NCBI GenBank assembly: GCA_002363635.1
Contig: DEWM01000121.1
Coordinates: 1 to 34,222, forward strand
Source of the DNA: Caryophanales bacterium UBA3210
Lineage (GTDB): Bacteria > Bacillota_I > Bacilli_A > RFN20 > CAG-449
Direction of reading: 5' to 3'
DNA length: 34,222 nt
The position numbers were made by a program, and so were the translations under genes. The notes below the pieces were generated by a model. That model was not told the origin of the DNA. It saw only the letters and a program-made list of their open reading frames with translations, and ran no database searches. How positions within the stretch are numbered: position 1 is the stretch's first letter; every line of letters starts with the position of its first letter. Below are positions 1 to 8,196 of the stretch, in pieces.

Positions 1-168
1 TACTGTGGAGATTTACTTGTTCAAATCTCTGCAGCAGAAAAAGCTTTAGCAAATATTGGATATATAGTTTTAAAATCCCATATGGAAAGCTGTGTTGTAG
101 AAGATATTCAAAATGGTAAAGTAGAAGCTTTAGATGAAGTCATCGATTTAATGAAGAAATTAAAGTAG
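1..168 (+). CDS. csoR: CsoR-family copper-sensing repressor (3' part)
   Basis: Only the last 55 codons are in the window; the gene begins to the left. CsoR proteins are small helical repressors that leave DNA when Cu(I) binds. The visible fragment contains the family's three copper ligands with correct spacing: Cys at visible residue 2 (YCGDLL), then His 27 and Cys 31 (HMESC), matching the C-x24-H-x3-C arrangement of known CsoR. The helix between them (QISAAEKALANIG) is also typical. The TAG stop ends 9 nt before the ATG of copA and overlaps its ribosome binding site, so the two genes are an operon, and this protein very probably controls the copper exporter. The promoter and operator lie outside the window. 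A nickel or persulfide sensor of the same family is less likely given the His ligand and the copA neighbour. Confidence 0.88.
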   Translation, partial: YCGDLLVQISAAEKALANIGYIVLKSHMESCVVEDIQNGKVEALDEVIDLMKKLK

Positions 169-177
169 GTGATTTTT

Positions 178-2733
178 ATGGTAGAAAATGAAAAATATAT
201 AGTACAAGGTATGACATGTGCTTCTTGTGTTGCACATGTAGAAAAGGCTACTAAGAAAGTTAAAGGAGTCAAAGATGTCTCTGTTAACTTATTAACTAAT
301 TCAATGGTAGTATCTTATTCTTCACCTTGTTCACCTCAAGAAATAGAAAAAGCAGTAAGTAATGCAGGATATAAAGCAAAACTCTCTTCTTCAAAAGAAG
401 AAGTTTCTACAAATAATGAATTAGAAGATAATGAAACACCTATCTTACTAAAAAGATTAATTATCTCCTTCATCTTACTTGTTCCATTATTCTATTTAGG
501 AATGGGATATATGAATATGTCTTGGGGATGGCCTTTAGGAGTATTTAGAGATAACCCATTCTATTTTGCCCTAACTGAAATGATTTTATCTTTAGTAATT
601 ATGTTAATTAATTACAAATTCTATGTTTCAGGATTTAAGGCTCTAATCCACGGTGGACCTAATATGGATACCTTAGTAGGCCTTGGTTCAGGAGTTGCCT
701 TTATATATGGACTAATTGTTATGTATATGATGGCGTCTTCTTCTCAAGACGAACTTATGAAAGTATCAATGAATCTTACTTTTGAAACTGCAGGTATGGT
801 TCCAACCCTAATTACTATTGGTAAAACCTTAGAATCATATTCAAAAGGTAAAACTACTAATGCTTTAAAATCATTAGTAAAGATGTCCCCTAAGACTGCT
901 CATGTAATAAGAGACGCTAAAGAAGTAACTATTGATGCTAAAGACTTAATGAACGGAGAAATCTTTATTGTTAAACCAGGTGAAGTAATTCCAGTAGACG
1001 GAATAGTAAAAGAAGGTATCTCTTCAGTTAATGAATCATTCTTAACAGGTGAATCTTTACCTGTTGATAAAGTAGTAAATGATGAAGTAAGCGCCGCAAC
1101 TATTAACCAAAATGGTGTTCTTAAATGTGTAGCAACTAGAGTAGGTAATGAAACTACTCTCTCTCAAATTATTGAACTAGTTAAGAATGCTTCATCTACT
1201 AAAACAAAAATCTCTAGAATTGCAGATAAAGTCGCAGGAGTCTTTGTTCCTACAGTCTTAAGTATCTCTATTATTGTCTTTATTGGATGGATAACATTAG
1301 GTAGAAACTTTATTTCTTCACTTAATGAAGATACATTTACTTATTCTTTATCTAAAGCTATATCTATTTTAGTTATCGCTTGTCCTTGTGCACTAGGACT
1401 TGCTACTCCAGTTGCCATTATGGTAGGATCTGGCAAAGGTGCTAAAAACGGAATCTTATTTAAAAACGCTTCTGCTTTAGAAGAAACTGGTAAAGTAGAT
1501 TTTGTTGTCTTAGATAAAACAGGTACTATTACTAAAGGTGAGCCTGAAGTTACCGATATTATTTCTAAAGATAAAGATAATTTATTAAAGATTGCATATG
1601 CTTTAGAATCTTCTTCGGAACATCCTCTTGCCAAAGCTATTGTTAAATATGCTATAGATAATAAGATTGAATTATTATCTTTAAAATATATTGAAGTAAT
1701 ACCTGGTAAAGGTATTAAAGGATATAAAGATGATTTAGCTTATTATGCAGGCAATGATAAGCTAATGAAAGAATTAAGCCTTTTAAAAGACGATTTTATT
1801 GATAAGTCGAATAAGTTGTCACGTGAAGGTAAAACACCTCTATATTTTGCTTCTAATGAAGAAATTATTGGTCTTATTGCAGTCGCGGACGTAATTAAAG
1901 AAGATAGCATTAAGGCTATTAATGAATTTATCAAAATGGGTATTACTCCATTAATGTTAACTGGAGATAATTATTTAGTCTCAAAAGCTATTGCAGATAA
2001 ACTTAATCTAAAACATTTCATTGCAGGAGTCTTACCTAACGAAAAACAACAAGTAATCGAAGAATTACAAAAATATGGTAAGGTTGCAATGATTGGAGAC
2101 GGAATTAATGACGCTCCTTCATTAACTAAAGCAGATATTGGTATTGCTATTGGAGCAGGTTCAGATGTCGCGCTTGATTCAAGTGATGTCATCTTAATGA
2201 AATCATCATTAATGGATGCAGTAGGTGCTATTAAATTATCTAGACACACTTTATTAAATATTAAAGAAAACTTATTCTGGGCATTTATTTATAACTTAAT
2301 TATGATACCTCTAGCAGCAGGTGTCTTTGCTCCTACCGGTAACGAATTCTTAGCGAAGATGAAACCATGGTATGGTGCTTTAGCAATGGCCTTATCATCA
2401 GTTACAGTAGTCTTAAATGCATTAAGAATTAATCTATATAATATTTATAATTCAAAACTAGATAATCATCATAAAGTAGTACCTCTACCAAATGATTTTT
2501 ATAAAGAAAAGGAGAATAACAAAATGGAAAAAGTATTAAATGTTGAAGGTATGATGTGCAAAATGTGTGTTAAACACGTTAAAGAAGCATTAGAAAAAGT
2601 TGACGGAGTCACAAGTGTTGATGTTTCTTTAGAAGAAAAAACCGCTAAAGTTAGTATGTCAAAAGATATTGCAAGTGAAATCTTAACTAAAGCAGTAGTA
2701 GATGCAGGATACGAAGTTAAATCAGTTAAATAA
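178..2733 (+). CDS. copA: Copper-exporting P1B-type ATPase with N- and C-terminal HMA domains
   Basis: This 851-residue membrane ATPase pumps Cu(I) out of the cell. In order it has an N-terminal heavy-metal domain (GMTCASC, residues 11-17), transmembrane helices, the actuator TGES (about 290), the CPC metal site in the membrane (402-404), the phosphorylated Asp in DKTGT (D446), the HP motif in SSEHPLAKA (about 480), GDGINDAP (640-647), more helices, and a second heavy-metal domain at the C terminus (GMMCKMC). The ATG at 178 is chosen because AGGTGA at 167-172 sits 5 nt before it; the in-frame GTG at 169 has no such site. The C-terminal metal domain is unusual relative to CopA proteins that carry such domains only at the N terminus. 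It looks like a fused CopZ chaperone and is preceded by its own ribosome binding site (separate entry). Translation probably follows csoR. Confidence 0.93.
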   Translation: MVENEKYIVQGMTCASCVAHVEKATKKVKGVKDVSVNLLTNSMVVSYSSPCSPQEIEKAVSNAGYKAKLSSSKEEVSTNNELEDNETPILLKRLIISFILLVPLFYLGMGYMNMSWGWPLGVFRDNPFYFALTEMILSLVIMLINYKFYVSGFKALIHGGPNMDTLVGLGSGVAFIYGLIVMYMMASSSQDELMKVSMNLTFETAGMVPTLITIGKTLESYSKGKTTNALKSLVKMSPKTAHVIRDAKEVTIDAKDLMNGEIFIVKPGEVIPVDGIVKEGISSVNESFLTGESLPVDKVVNDEVSAATINQNGVLKCVATRVGNETTLSQIIELVKNASSTKTKISRIADKVAGVFVPTVLSISIIVFIGWITLGRNFISSLNEDTFTYSLSKAISILVIACPCALGLATPVAIMVGSGKGAKNGILFKNASALEETGKVDFVVLDKTGTITKGEPEVTDIISKDKDNLLKIAYALESSSEHPLAKAIVKYAIDNKIELLSLKYIEVIPGKGIKGYKDDLAYYAGNDKLMKELSLLKDDFIDKSNKLSREGKTPLYFASNEEIIGLIAVADVIKEDSIKAINEFIKMGITPLMLTGDNYLVSKAIADKLNLKHFIAGVLPNEKQQVIEELQKYGKVAMIGDGINDAPSLTKADIGIAIGAGSDVALDSSDVILMKSSLMDAVGAIKLSRHTLLNIKENLFWAFIYNLIMIPLAAGVFAPTGNEFLAKMKPWYGALAMALSSVTVVLNALRINLYNIYNSKLDNHHKVVPLPNDFYKEKENNKMEKVLNVEGMMCKMCVKHVKEALEKVDGVTSVDVSLEEKTAKVSMSKDIASEILTKAVVDAGYEVKSVK
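2524..2733 (+). CDS. copZ: Possible free CopZ-like chaperone from an internal start in copA
   Basis: Inside copA and in the same frame, AAAAGGAG at 2507-2514 stands 9 nt before ATG 2524. Initiation there would give a 69-residue protein that is exactly one heavy-metal domain: beta strand, GMMCKMC copper site at residues 9-15, then the helix with [13 protein letters not shown]. That is the size and layout of CopZ, the cytoplasmic copper chaperone that delivers Cu(I) to CopA. The stretch just before it (about 2460-2523) codes for a polar linker after the last transmembrane helix, where a former gene boundary would be expected. What is seen is the site and the domain; that ribosomes use it is inference. 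The alternative is a remnant of an ancient copA-copZ gene pair now only made as a fusion. Confidence 0.5.
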   Translation: MEKVLNVEGMMCKMCVKHVKEALEKVDGVTSVDVSLEEKTAKVSMSKDIASEILTKAVVDAGYEVKSVK

Positions 2734-2739
2734 CAATTA

Positions 2740-2792
2740 AAAACCTCTTATATAATTTGGCAATTAAGTCTTCTTATATTAAGAGGTTTTTT
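2740..2792. terminator. Two-way terminator between copA and asd
   Basis: The 11-base arm at 2740-2750 (AAAACCTCTTA) pairs perfectly with 2780-2790. A T run at 2787-2792 follows in the plus direction, and the A-rich bases just before the left arm give a U-rich tail in the minus direction. It sits between two convergent genes and can end both transcripts. Confidence 0.82.
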
Positions 2793-2793
2793 G

Positions 2794-3798
2794 TTAATTA
2801 TTAACAAATAATTCTGCAATTTGAATTGCATTAGTTGCAGCGCCTTTTCTAACTTGGTCACCACAGCAAAATAAGCTAATACCATTTTCGTTTAAGAGAT
2901 CTTTTCTAATTCTACCAACATAAACTAAATCTTGGTCTGATGTTAATAAAGGCATTGGGTATTTATTTGATGAAGGATCATCATATAAAACACATCCTTT
3001 TTCTACACTAATAGCCTTTTTTACATCTTCAATTTGTAATTTATTTTCAGTTACTAATGTAAGAGAAATTGAATGAGAACGAATAATAGGAACTCTTACA
3101 CATGTGCAATTAACTAATAATTCAGGTAGATGCATAATCTTTCTACCTTCATTTTGCATCTTCATTTCTTCTGTAGTATAACCATTATCTAAGAAACTAC
3201 CAATATGTGGAATTAAGTTATAAGCAATCTGATGAGTAAATGTTTTAGCCTCTACACTCTTACCTTCATTAAGTGCATTAATTTGTTCTACTAGTTCTTT
3301 AGGTCCAGATGCACCTGCTCCACTAGTAGCCTGATAAGTACAAGCATTTATTGCTTTAATCTTACTTAATTTATTAATTGCGTTAATTGCCACTAAAGAA
3401 ATAATAGTAGAACAGTTAGGATTAGAAATAATGCCTTTATTATTATAAGCATCTGTAGGATTAATTTCTGGAACTACTAAAGGTACATCTTCATTCATTC
3501 TAAAAGCAGATGAATTATCAATAAAGATAGCACCTGCCTTAACAATGTAAGGGGCAAATTCTAAAGCAATCTTATTTGGAGAAGCACCTAAAACTATATC
3601 TATCTCCTTAAATGAATCAGGAGTTAATTCTTCTACTACTAAGTCTTCATTATTAAATTTAATTTTTGTGCCGACACTTCTCTTACTTGCAAGTAAAACT
3701 AATTTATTAATAGGAAATGATCTTTCTTCAAGAACCTTAATCATTTCTCTACCAACTGCACCAGTCGCGCCCATAATAGCAACATTTAATTTTTTCAT
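2794..3798 (-). CDS. asd: Aspartate-semialdehyde dehydrogenase
   Basis: This 334-residue enzyme reduces aspartyl phosphate to aspartate semialdehyde with NADPH, the second step after aspartate kinase. The nucleotide-binding loop GATGAVG is at residues 10-16, the catalytic Cys is C129 in SNPNCSTI, and QATSGAGASG is the conserved segment that follows. Length is normal for the family. It is the last gene of a four-gene operon; its ATG comes one base after the TAG of the aspartate kinase gene, so translation is probably coupled. In most bacteria the product feeds lysine, threonine and methionine. Here the first two genes of the same operon consume aspartate semialdehyde for polyamine synthesis, so a dedicated role in that pathway is likely, though a general role is not excluded. 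Confidence 0.94.
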   Translation of the reverse strand: MKKLNVAIMGATGAVGREMIKVLEERSFPINKLVLLASKRSVGTKIKFNNEDLVVEELTPDSFKEIDIVLGASPNKIALEFAPYIVKAGAIFIDNSSAFRMNEDVPLVVPEINPTDAYNNKGIISNPNCSTIISLVAINAINKLSKIKAINACTYQATSGAGASGPKELVEQINALNEGKSVEAKTFTHQIAYNLIPHIGSFLDNGYTTEEMKMQNEGRKIMHLPELLVNCTCVRVPIIRSHSISLTLVTENKLQIEDVKKAISVEKGCVLYDDPSSNKYPMPLLTSDQDLVYVGRIRKDLLNENGISLFCCGDQVRKGAATNAIQIAELFVNN

Positions 3799-3799
3799 T

Positions 3800-5098
3800 C
3801 TATATAAGCCTCATATTATTTAAACCACAATATAAAGAAGATATTGTGTTATCTAAATTGTCGTCATCTACTCCAATGATGATTGATTTATCATCAGAAG
3901 AATGATCGATTAATCTTGTTTTAATTTTATTAATTTTTAAGATTTCAAAGATGTGAGAGATAACGTCAAACTTACCTTCTAAATTCTTTGAAACAATAGA
4001 TACTAAGGAAATGTTATTATCAATAACAATCTTACTATCAGAAACTACTTCTAATGCTTCAATAATTTCAGGAATATTAACTTTTAAGCTCTGTGCTAAG
4101 CATGTAATAGTTAAAGTATCTACACCAGTTGCAATATTCTCAATTAAAACATCAAAGACATCAAATACTTCTAATACTTTATATAAAGTTTTTACATCTG
4201 ATTGAATATTTCTTCTAGTCATAGTTAAAGAAGCAAAGCCACTTTTACCGGCAATTCCCGTTACTAAAGATTTATTATTTGAAACATCGGAAATTAATGT
4301 TCCACCTTCGTGAGGAGCATTAGTATTTAAAATACAAATCTTAATATTTCTTTCTTGGCAAGGAAGAATGCTATCAGTATGTAAGACATTCGCGCCCATA
4401 TAAGATAATTCTCTAATTTCATCATATGAAATATGAGAAATAGTTTTTGCATCTTTTACTAAAGATGGGTTAACTGAGAATACTCCACTGACATCAGTCC
4501 AGTTTTCATATAAAGAAACTTCTAAGAATGCAGATAAGTACGCTCCAGTAATATCACTACCACCTCTAGAGAATAAGTGAATATTACCTTTATAATCTCT
4601 ACCATAAAATCCAGGTACAACGATTTTATCCCCATCATTATATAATTTAAAGAATTCTCTCTTACTCATTTCAAAGTCGATCTTATCTTCATCATTAAAG
4701 ATCATAAAATCTCTTGAATCAATGAATTTAAAGCCTAAATAAGACGCGAGAATCTTACTAGAGAAATATTCCCCTCTAGAAACAATTTCACTCATTGAAA
4801 CGTCTTCTTTAATATTATTAAAATAATATTCAACTTCATTAATTAATGATTCATCTAGTTTTAAGTCAGTAATTAATTCAACAAATCTATTAATGATATC
4901 TTGTTTAATCTGTATGTCATCTTTACAAGCGTTTAATGCAAGTAATAAATCTGTAATCTTAATATCTTTGTTAAATCTTTTTCCCGGAGCAGATGCTACG
5001 ACAACTTTTCTTTCCTCATCTGCTTCAATAATATTCTTAACCTTTAAGATTTGACTAGAACACGCTAAGGATGTTCCACCGAACTTTGTAACTTTCAT
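3800..5098 (-). CDS. lysC: Aspartate kinase
   Basis: This 432-residue enzyme phosphorylates aspartate, the entry step to aspartate semialdehyde. KFGGTS at residues 4-9 is the kinase signature, and ASAPGKR at about 35-41 together with FSRGGSDITGAY at about 175-186 are further active-site segments. The last 130 residues resemble the paired ACT regulatory domains that bind an amino acid effector, so feedback control is likely, but the effector cannot be read from sequence. It lies between the polyamine decarboxylase gene (16 nt upstream) and asd (1 nt downstream). The ribosome binding site is odd: a run of seven G at 5106-5112, 7 nt before the ATG. Such a run can pair with the CCUCC of 16S rRNA through a G-U pair and is prone to slippage. 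Confidence 0.93.
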   Translation of the reverse strand: MKVTKFGGTSLACSSQILKVKNIIEADEERKVVVASAPGKRFNKDIKITDLLLALNACKDDIQIKQDIINRFVELITDLKLDESLINEVEYYFNNIKEDVSMSEIVSRGEYFSSKILASYLGFKFIDSRDFMIFNDEDKIDFEMSKREFFKLYNDGDKIVVPGFYGRDYKGNIHLFSRGGSDITGAYLSAFLEVSLYENWTDVSGVFSVNPSLVKDAKTISHISYDEIRELSYMGANVLHTDSILPCQERNIKICILNTNAPHEGGTLISDVSNNKSLVTGIAGKSGFASLTMTRRNIQSDVKTLYKVLEVFDVFDVLIENIATGVDTLTITCLAQSLKVNIPEIIEALEVVSDSKIVIDNNISLVSIVSKNLEGKFDVISHIFEILKINKIKTRLIDHSSDDKSIIIGVDDDNLDNTISSLYCGLNNMRLI

Positions 5099-5114
5099 TG
5101 CTTATCCCCCCCAA

Positions 5115-6323
5115 TTACTTAGTCTTACCAAGACGATATTTAAAATCAAAATAATTAAAATCTGTTAATTTTTCTAAAGATTTATCTTTATGTAATATGT
5201 AGATATTAGGTAAAGGCATACCATTAAATGTATTAGTTTTACAAGTAGTATATAAGGCACAATCTCCAAATACTAATATCTCGTTTTCTTTTAATTCTTC
5301 TTTAAAGATATATTCTCCAATATTATCTCCAGATAAACATGTAGGTCCCCCAAGTTTATATCTAATACCTTCATTATCTAAATTTGCATTTAATAATGGA
5401 GGAAGGAAATGACATTCAAGAACATCTGGCATATGACATGCTGCGGAACAATCAACTAGAGCAATATTCTTATCACCATTTTTAAATGTATCTAAGACTC
5501 TAGTAACTAAATATCCAGCATTTAAAACACAAGCTTCACCAGGTTCCAAATAAACCTCTACATTATATTTATCCTGAATATAGTTAATACATCTAATTAA
5601 TCTATCAACATCATAATCTTCTCTAGTAATATGATGTCCTCCCCCAAAATTAATCCATTTTAAGAAAGATAAATATTTACCAAACTTTTCTTCTACTGCT
5701 ACTAATGTTTTTTCTAAATCATCAGAGTTTTGTTGGCATAAAGTATGGAAATGTAGACCATCTAAGATTTGTAAATCTTCTTCACTCATTCCTTCAATAA
5801 AATTCTTAAGAGGAACACCAAGTCTAGAGCCTGGAGTACATGGGTCATACATCTCGTGACCTACTTGAGTAGAACATTCTGGATTAATTCTTAAACCTAC
5901 ACTCTTATTATGTTCTTTAGCTTTGCGCGCATATTTATGGAACTGATTAATAGTATTAAAGACAATGTGATCAGCATATTTTAATAATTCATCAAATTCA
6001 TCTTCTTTATATGCCGCACAGAAGACATGCACTTCTTTTGATGGCATTTCTTCTTTACCAAGTCGCGCCTCATATAGTCCACTTGCCTCAGTACCCGCGA
6101 CAAATTTTTCCATTAATGGATATAAGTCATAATTTGAGAAAGCTTTCTGTGCAAGTAAGATTTTACATCCAGTCTTTTGTTGAACAGAAAGAAGAATATT
6201 TCCATCATATTCAATTTGAGCTTCATCAAGCGCAAAAAATGGAGTGCTAATATCTTTAAATAATGTATCTACATCAAGACCTTTTAAACCCTGAAATTCG
6301 AATCTATTATCAATATTCTTCAT
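5115..6323 (-). CDS. nspC: Carboxynorspermidine/carboxyspermidine decarboxylase
   Basis: This 402-residue pyridoxal-phosphate enzyme of the alanine racemase-like fold removes the carboxyl group from carboxyspermidine or carboxynorspermidine to give the polyamine. Visible features are the cofactor lysine K60 in LLAQKAFS, the glycine loop INFGGGHH (about 224-231), EPGEA (260-264), and the active-site Cys in GPTCLSGD (C329). The chosen ATG at 6323 follows the TAA of the synthase gene by one base; an in-frame TTG at 6332 inside that gene is less likely. I see no clear ribosome binding site, so expression probably depends on translational coupling. Which polyamine is made depends on the diamine available (putrescine gives spermidine, diaminopropane gives norspermidine), and no gene here decides that. 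Confidence 0.93.
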   Translation of the reverse strand: MKNIDNRFEFQGLKGLDVDTLFKDISTPFFALDEAQIEYDGNILLSVQQKTGCKILLAQKAFSNYDLYPLMEKFVAGTEASGLYEARLGKEEMPSKEVHVFCAAYKEDEFDELLKYADHIVFNTINQFHKYARKAKEHNKSVGLRINPECSTQVGHEMYDPCTPGSRLGVPLKNFIEGMSEEDLQILDGLHFHTLCQQNSDDLEKTLVAVEEKFGKYLSFLKWINFGGGHHITREDYDVDRLIRCINYIQDKYNVEVYLEPGEACVLNAGYLVTRVLDTFKNGDKNIALVDCSAACHMPDVLECHFLPPLLNANLDNEGIRYKLGGPTCLSGDNIGEYIFKEELKENEILVFGDCALYTTCKTNTFNGMPLPNIYILHKDKSLEKLTDFNYFDFKYRLGKTK

Positions 6324-6324
6324 C

Positions 6325-7584
6325 TTAATCAACCATTACAGGGTTATATGATTCTCTCTTTGGTAAACCATATTTATCAAGTGCTTCAATGAATGGATCT
6401 GGATTTAATTCTTCAACTGTGTGAACACCTGGAGTATTCCATTTACCAGTTAAGACCATCATTGCTCCACACATTGCAGGAACACCTGTTGTATAAGAAA
6501 CACCTTGTAAGCCCGTTTCTTTATATGATTCTTCATGTGAGCAGCAGTTGTAGATATAATATTTCTTTTCTTTGCCATCTTTCTTACCTGTAAAGATACA
6601 ACCAATATTTGTATAGCCTTTTGTAACTGCACCTAATGTTGCAGGATCAGGAAGCATCTTCTTTAAGAATTGGATAGGAATGATTTCTCTACCTTCAAAC
6701 ATGACAGGTTTAGCTTCAAGCATACCGCAGTCTTTTAAGCACATCATATGGTTGATATAGCTTTGAGAGAATGTCATATAGAATCTAATTCTCTTAATTT
6801 CAGGGAATGTTGCGCCGATTGCTTCAATTTCTTCGTGGTGTAATAAATACATATCTTTCATACCAACTTCATCAAAGTTGTATTCTCTTTTGATTGATAA
6901 AGCAGGAACTGTAATCCATTTACCATCTACCATATATGCTGCAGGAGATGAGACTTCTCTTAAGTTAATTTCTGGGTTGAAGTTAGTTGCAAATGGATAT
7001 GGGTTAGTACCTCCATTACAATCTAAGATATCTAATGTATCGATTGTATCAAATTCATGTTTTTTAGCATATGCTACATAAGCTTGAGTGACACCTGGGT
7101 CAAAGCCACATCCAAGAATACAAACTAAACCAGCATCTTCAAATTTCTTTCTATATTCCCATTGATATGAATAATCAAAATAAGCGTGGAAATTCTTTTC
7201 TTTAACTCTTTGTTCATAACGTTTTCTCCAAACTGGTTCATCAACGTTTTCTGGTTCATATGCTGCGGTATCTAAGTAGTGGCATCCACATGCTAGACAC
7301 GCATCCATAATAATTAAGTTTTGATATGGTAAGCCTAAGTTTAAAATCATATCTGCTTTAAATTCTTTAAATAATTTGCATAATGCATTGAAATCATATG
7401 CATCAATCTGTGCAGTTGAAATCTTAGTTTTTGTATTAGGCTGTAATTTTTCTTTTAATGCATCACATTTTGATACAGTTCTTGAAGCAATACATAATTC
7501 TTCAAAAACTTCTGGATGTTGACAGCATTTAACAATGCCAACTGTTGCGACCCCTCCGCAACCAATTACGATAACTTTACTCAT
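6325..7584 (-). CDS. Carboxynorspermidine/carboxyspermidine synthase (saccharopine dehydrogenase-like)
   Basis: This 419-residue NADPH enzyme condenses aspartate semialdehyde with a diamine and reduces the product to carboxyspermidine or carboxynorspermidine. The N-terminal nucleotide-binding loop is GCGGVATVG at residues 8-16. The conserved segments CHYLDTAAYEPE and LGCGFDPGVTQAY fit the saccharopine dehydrogenase-like synthase family and its usual length of about 400. The ATG at 7584 is chosen over codons further upstream because GAGGGAG lies just before it at 7591-7597. It is the first gene of the operon and its partner decarboxylase follows by one base. A long leader with a terminator sits directly upstream, so the whole operon is probably controlled by premature termination. 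True saccharopine dehydrogenase (lysine metabolism) is the alternative, but the adjacent decarboxylase argues against it. Confidence 0.92.
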   Translation of the reverse strand: MSKVIVIGCGGVATVGIVKCCQHPEVFEELCIASRTVSKCDALKEKLQPNTKTKISTAQIDAYDFNALCKLFKEFKADMILNLGLPYQNLIIMDACLACGCHYLDTAAYEPENVDEPVWRKRYEQRVKEKNFHAYFDYSYQWEYRKKFEDAGLVCILGCGFDPGVTQAYVAYAKKHEFDTIDTLDILDCNGGTNPYPFATNFNPEINLREVSSPAAYMVDGKWITVPALSIKREYNFDEVGMKDMYLLHHEEIEAIGATFPEIKRIRFYMTFSQSYINHMMCLKDCGMLEAKPVMFEGREIIPIQFLKKMLPDPATLGAVTKGYTNIGCIFTGKKDGKEKKYYIYNCCSHEESYKETGLQGVSYTTGVPAMCGAMMVLTGKWNTPGVHTVEELNPDPFIEALDKYGLPKRESYNPVMVD

Positions 7585-7923
7585 TGAAATCTCCCTCTTT
7601 AAATAAAAAAATACATAGCGCACTCACTTAGCTACTATGTACAAACTTACCTTAAAATTATTTTACTTAAAAAAAGGATTTCTAATATTCGAGTCTATAT
7701 AGCAAACATACTTTTACTACTCTCTTATTGATTGTTTCACAAGTAACACCAATGAAGTGCATTTAATGGCGGTTATAAAGTAGCCAACTTATAAAAAATA
7801 TTTTCTTTCGAAAACTTTACCAATAATGTGATATTCATATCACGTTCATGACGATATTTGTCTCGTCATAAATAGACTCAAATAGAGATCTTATTTTTTC
7901 TTCTTGTTTCCAAGACAAGTAAT
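7585..7923 (-). promoter_or_regulatory. Long structured leader of the polyamine operon (candidate riboswitch/attenuator)
   Basis: Read on the minus strand, the leader from about 7918 to the ATG holds a 13-bp long-range stem (7872-7884 with 7686-7698, one G-U pair) that encloses about 170 nt. Inside are hairpins at 7848-7869 (7 bp), 7828-7843 (6 bp), 7801-7814 (5 bp with a GAAA tetraloop), 7773-7794 (8 bp, one bulge) and 7751-7763 (4 bp). A small hairpin (7903-7919) precedes the stem. A terminator follows at 7604-7641. The loop of the 7773-7794 hairpin and its flank (7779-7787) can form nine pairs with 7628-7636 in the terminator loop region. I find no T-box, lysine, SAM or other signature that I know. 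Pairings were found by eye, not by folding software. Confidence 0.62.
7604..7641 (-). terminator. Leader terminator (attenuator) before the synthase gene
   Basis: On the minus strand TACATAG pairs with CTATGTA across a 16-nt loop (arms 7635-7641 and 7612-7618), followed directly by seven T. It ends only about 8 nt before the ribosome binding site, so it lies inside the operon's own leader rather than after another gene. The stem is short and A+T-rich, so strength is uncertain. Confidence 0.55.
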
Positions 7924-7952
7924 AGATTAGCAAAAGATAAATAATCCTTCAA
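7924..7952 (-). promoter_or_regulatory. Promoter of the polyamine operon
   Basis: On the minus strand TTGAAG (7952-7947) is followed after 17 nt by TAATCT (7929-7924), with TG at the extended -10 position (TGCTAATCT). Transcription would begin near 7918, about 335 nt before the first ATG. Confidence 0.6.
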
Positions 7953-7995
7953 TAAAAATTTTTAAAATTTTAACGATTTATTTTAAAATCATTAA

Positions 7996-8015
7996 ATTAA
8001 ATCATTTGATTTAAT
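7996..8015. promoter_or_regulatory. Perfect 9-bp inverted repeat between divergent promoters
   Basis: ATTAAATCA and TGATTTAAT flank a 2-nt centre. It lies about 45 bp upstream of the -35 box of the polyamine operon and has no T run in either direction fitting a gene end, so it may be a binding site for a dimeric regulator. In A+T-rich DNA chance is possible. Confidence 0.35.
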
Positions 8016-8078
8016 AGATTTATCTAACATTTATGTGTATGAATACAATTTAGGTGTAATTGTAAAATTTTAAAAAAA

Positions 8079-8092
8079 GAAACATATGTTTC
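8079..8092. promoter_or_regulatory. Perfect 14-bp palindrome upstream of degV
   Basis: GAAACAT and ATGTTTC abut with no spacer. It lies about 35 bp upstream of the likely -35 box of the DegV-family gene and could be an operator. No known consensus is claimed. Confidence 0.35.
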
Positions 8093-8126
8093 ATTCTCAA
8101 AACAGGCCTATTTATGCCTTACCCTA

Positions 8127-8154
8127 TTGAAAAAAAATATATTTTTGATAGATT
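8127..8154 (+). promoter_or_regulatory. Promoter of the DegV-family gene
   Basis: TTGAAA (8127-8132), 16 nt, then TAGATT (8149-8154) preceded by TGA as an extended -10. Transcription would start near 8161. The ribosome binding site AGGAGGT (8184-8190) is 6 nt before the ATG at 8197. Confidence 0.45.
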
Positions 8155-8196
8155 AAAGTTGGGAAGATATCATTTTTCGACATAGGAGGTACAACT

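Noticed and set aside
1341..2249. Minus-strand frames opposite copA
   Set aside because: They are complements of conserved ATPase segments, without start signals.
7741..7840. Short leader-peptide frames (about 21 and 27 codons) in the polyamine leader
   Set aside because: Neither has a ribosome binding site or a run of regulatory codons.
7600..7920. Leader as a lysine riboswitch or T-box
   Set aside because: The gene context suits lysine control, but I do not find the conserved core segments of the lysine riboswitch nor the TGGNACCGCG of T-boxes, so no known class is claimed.
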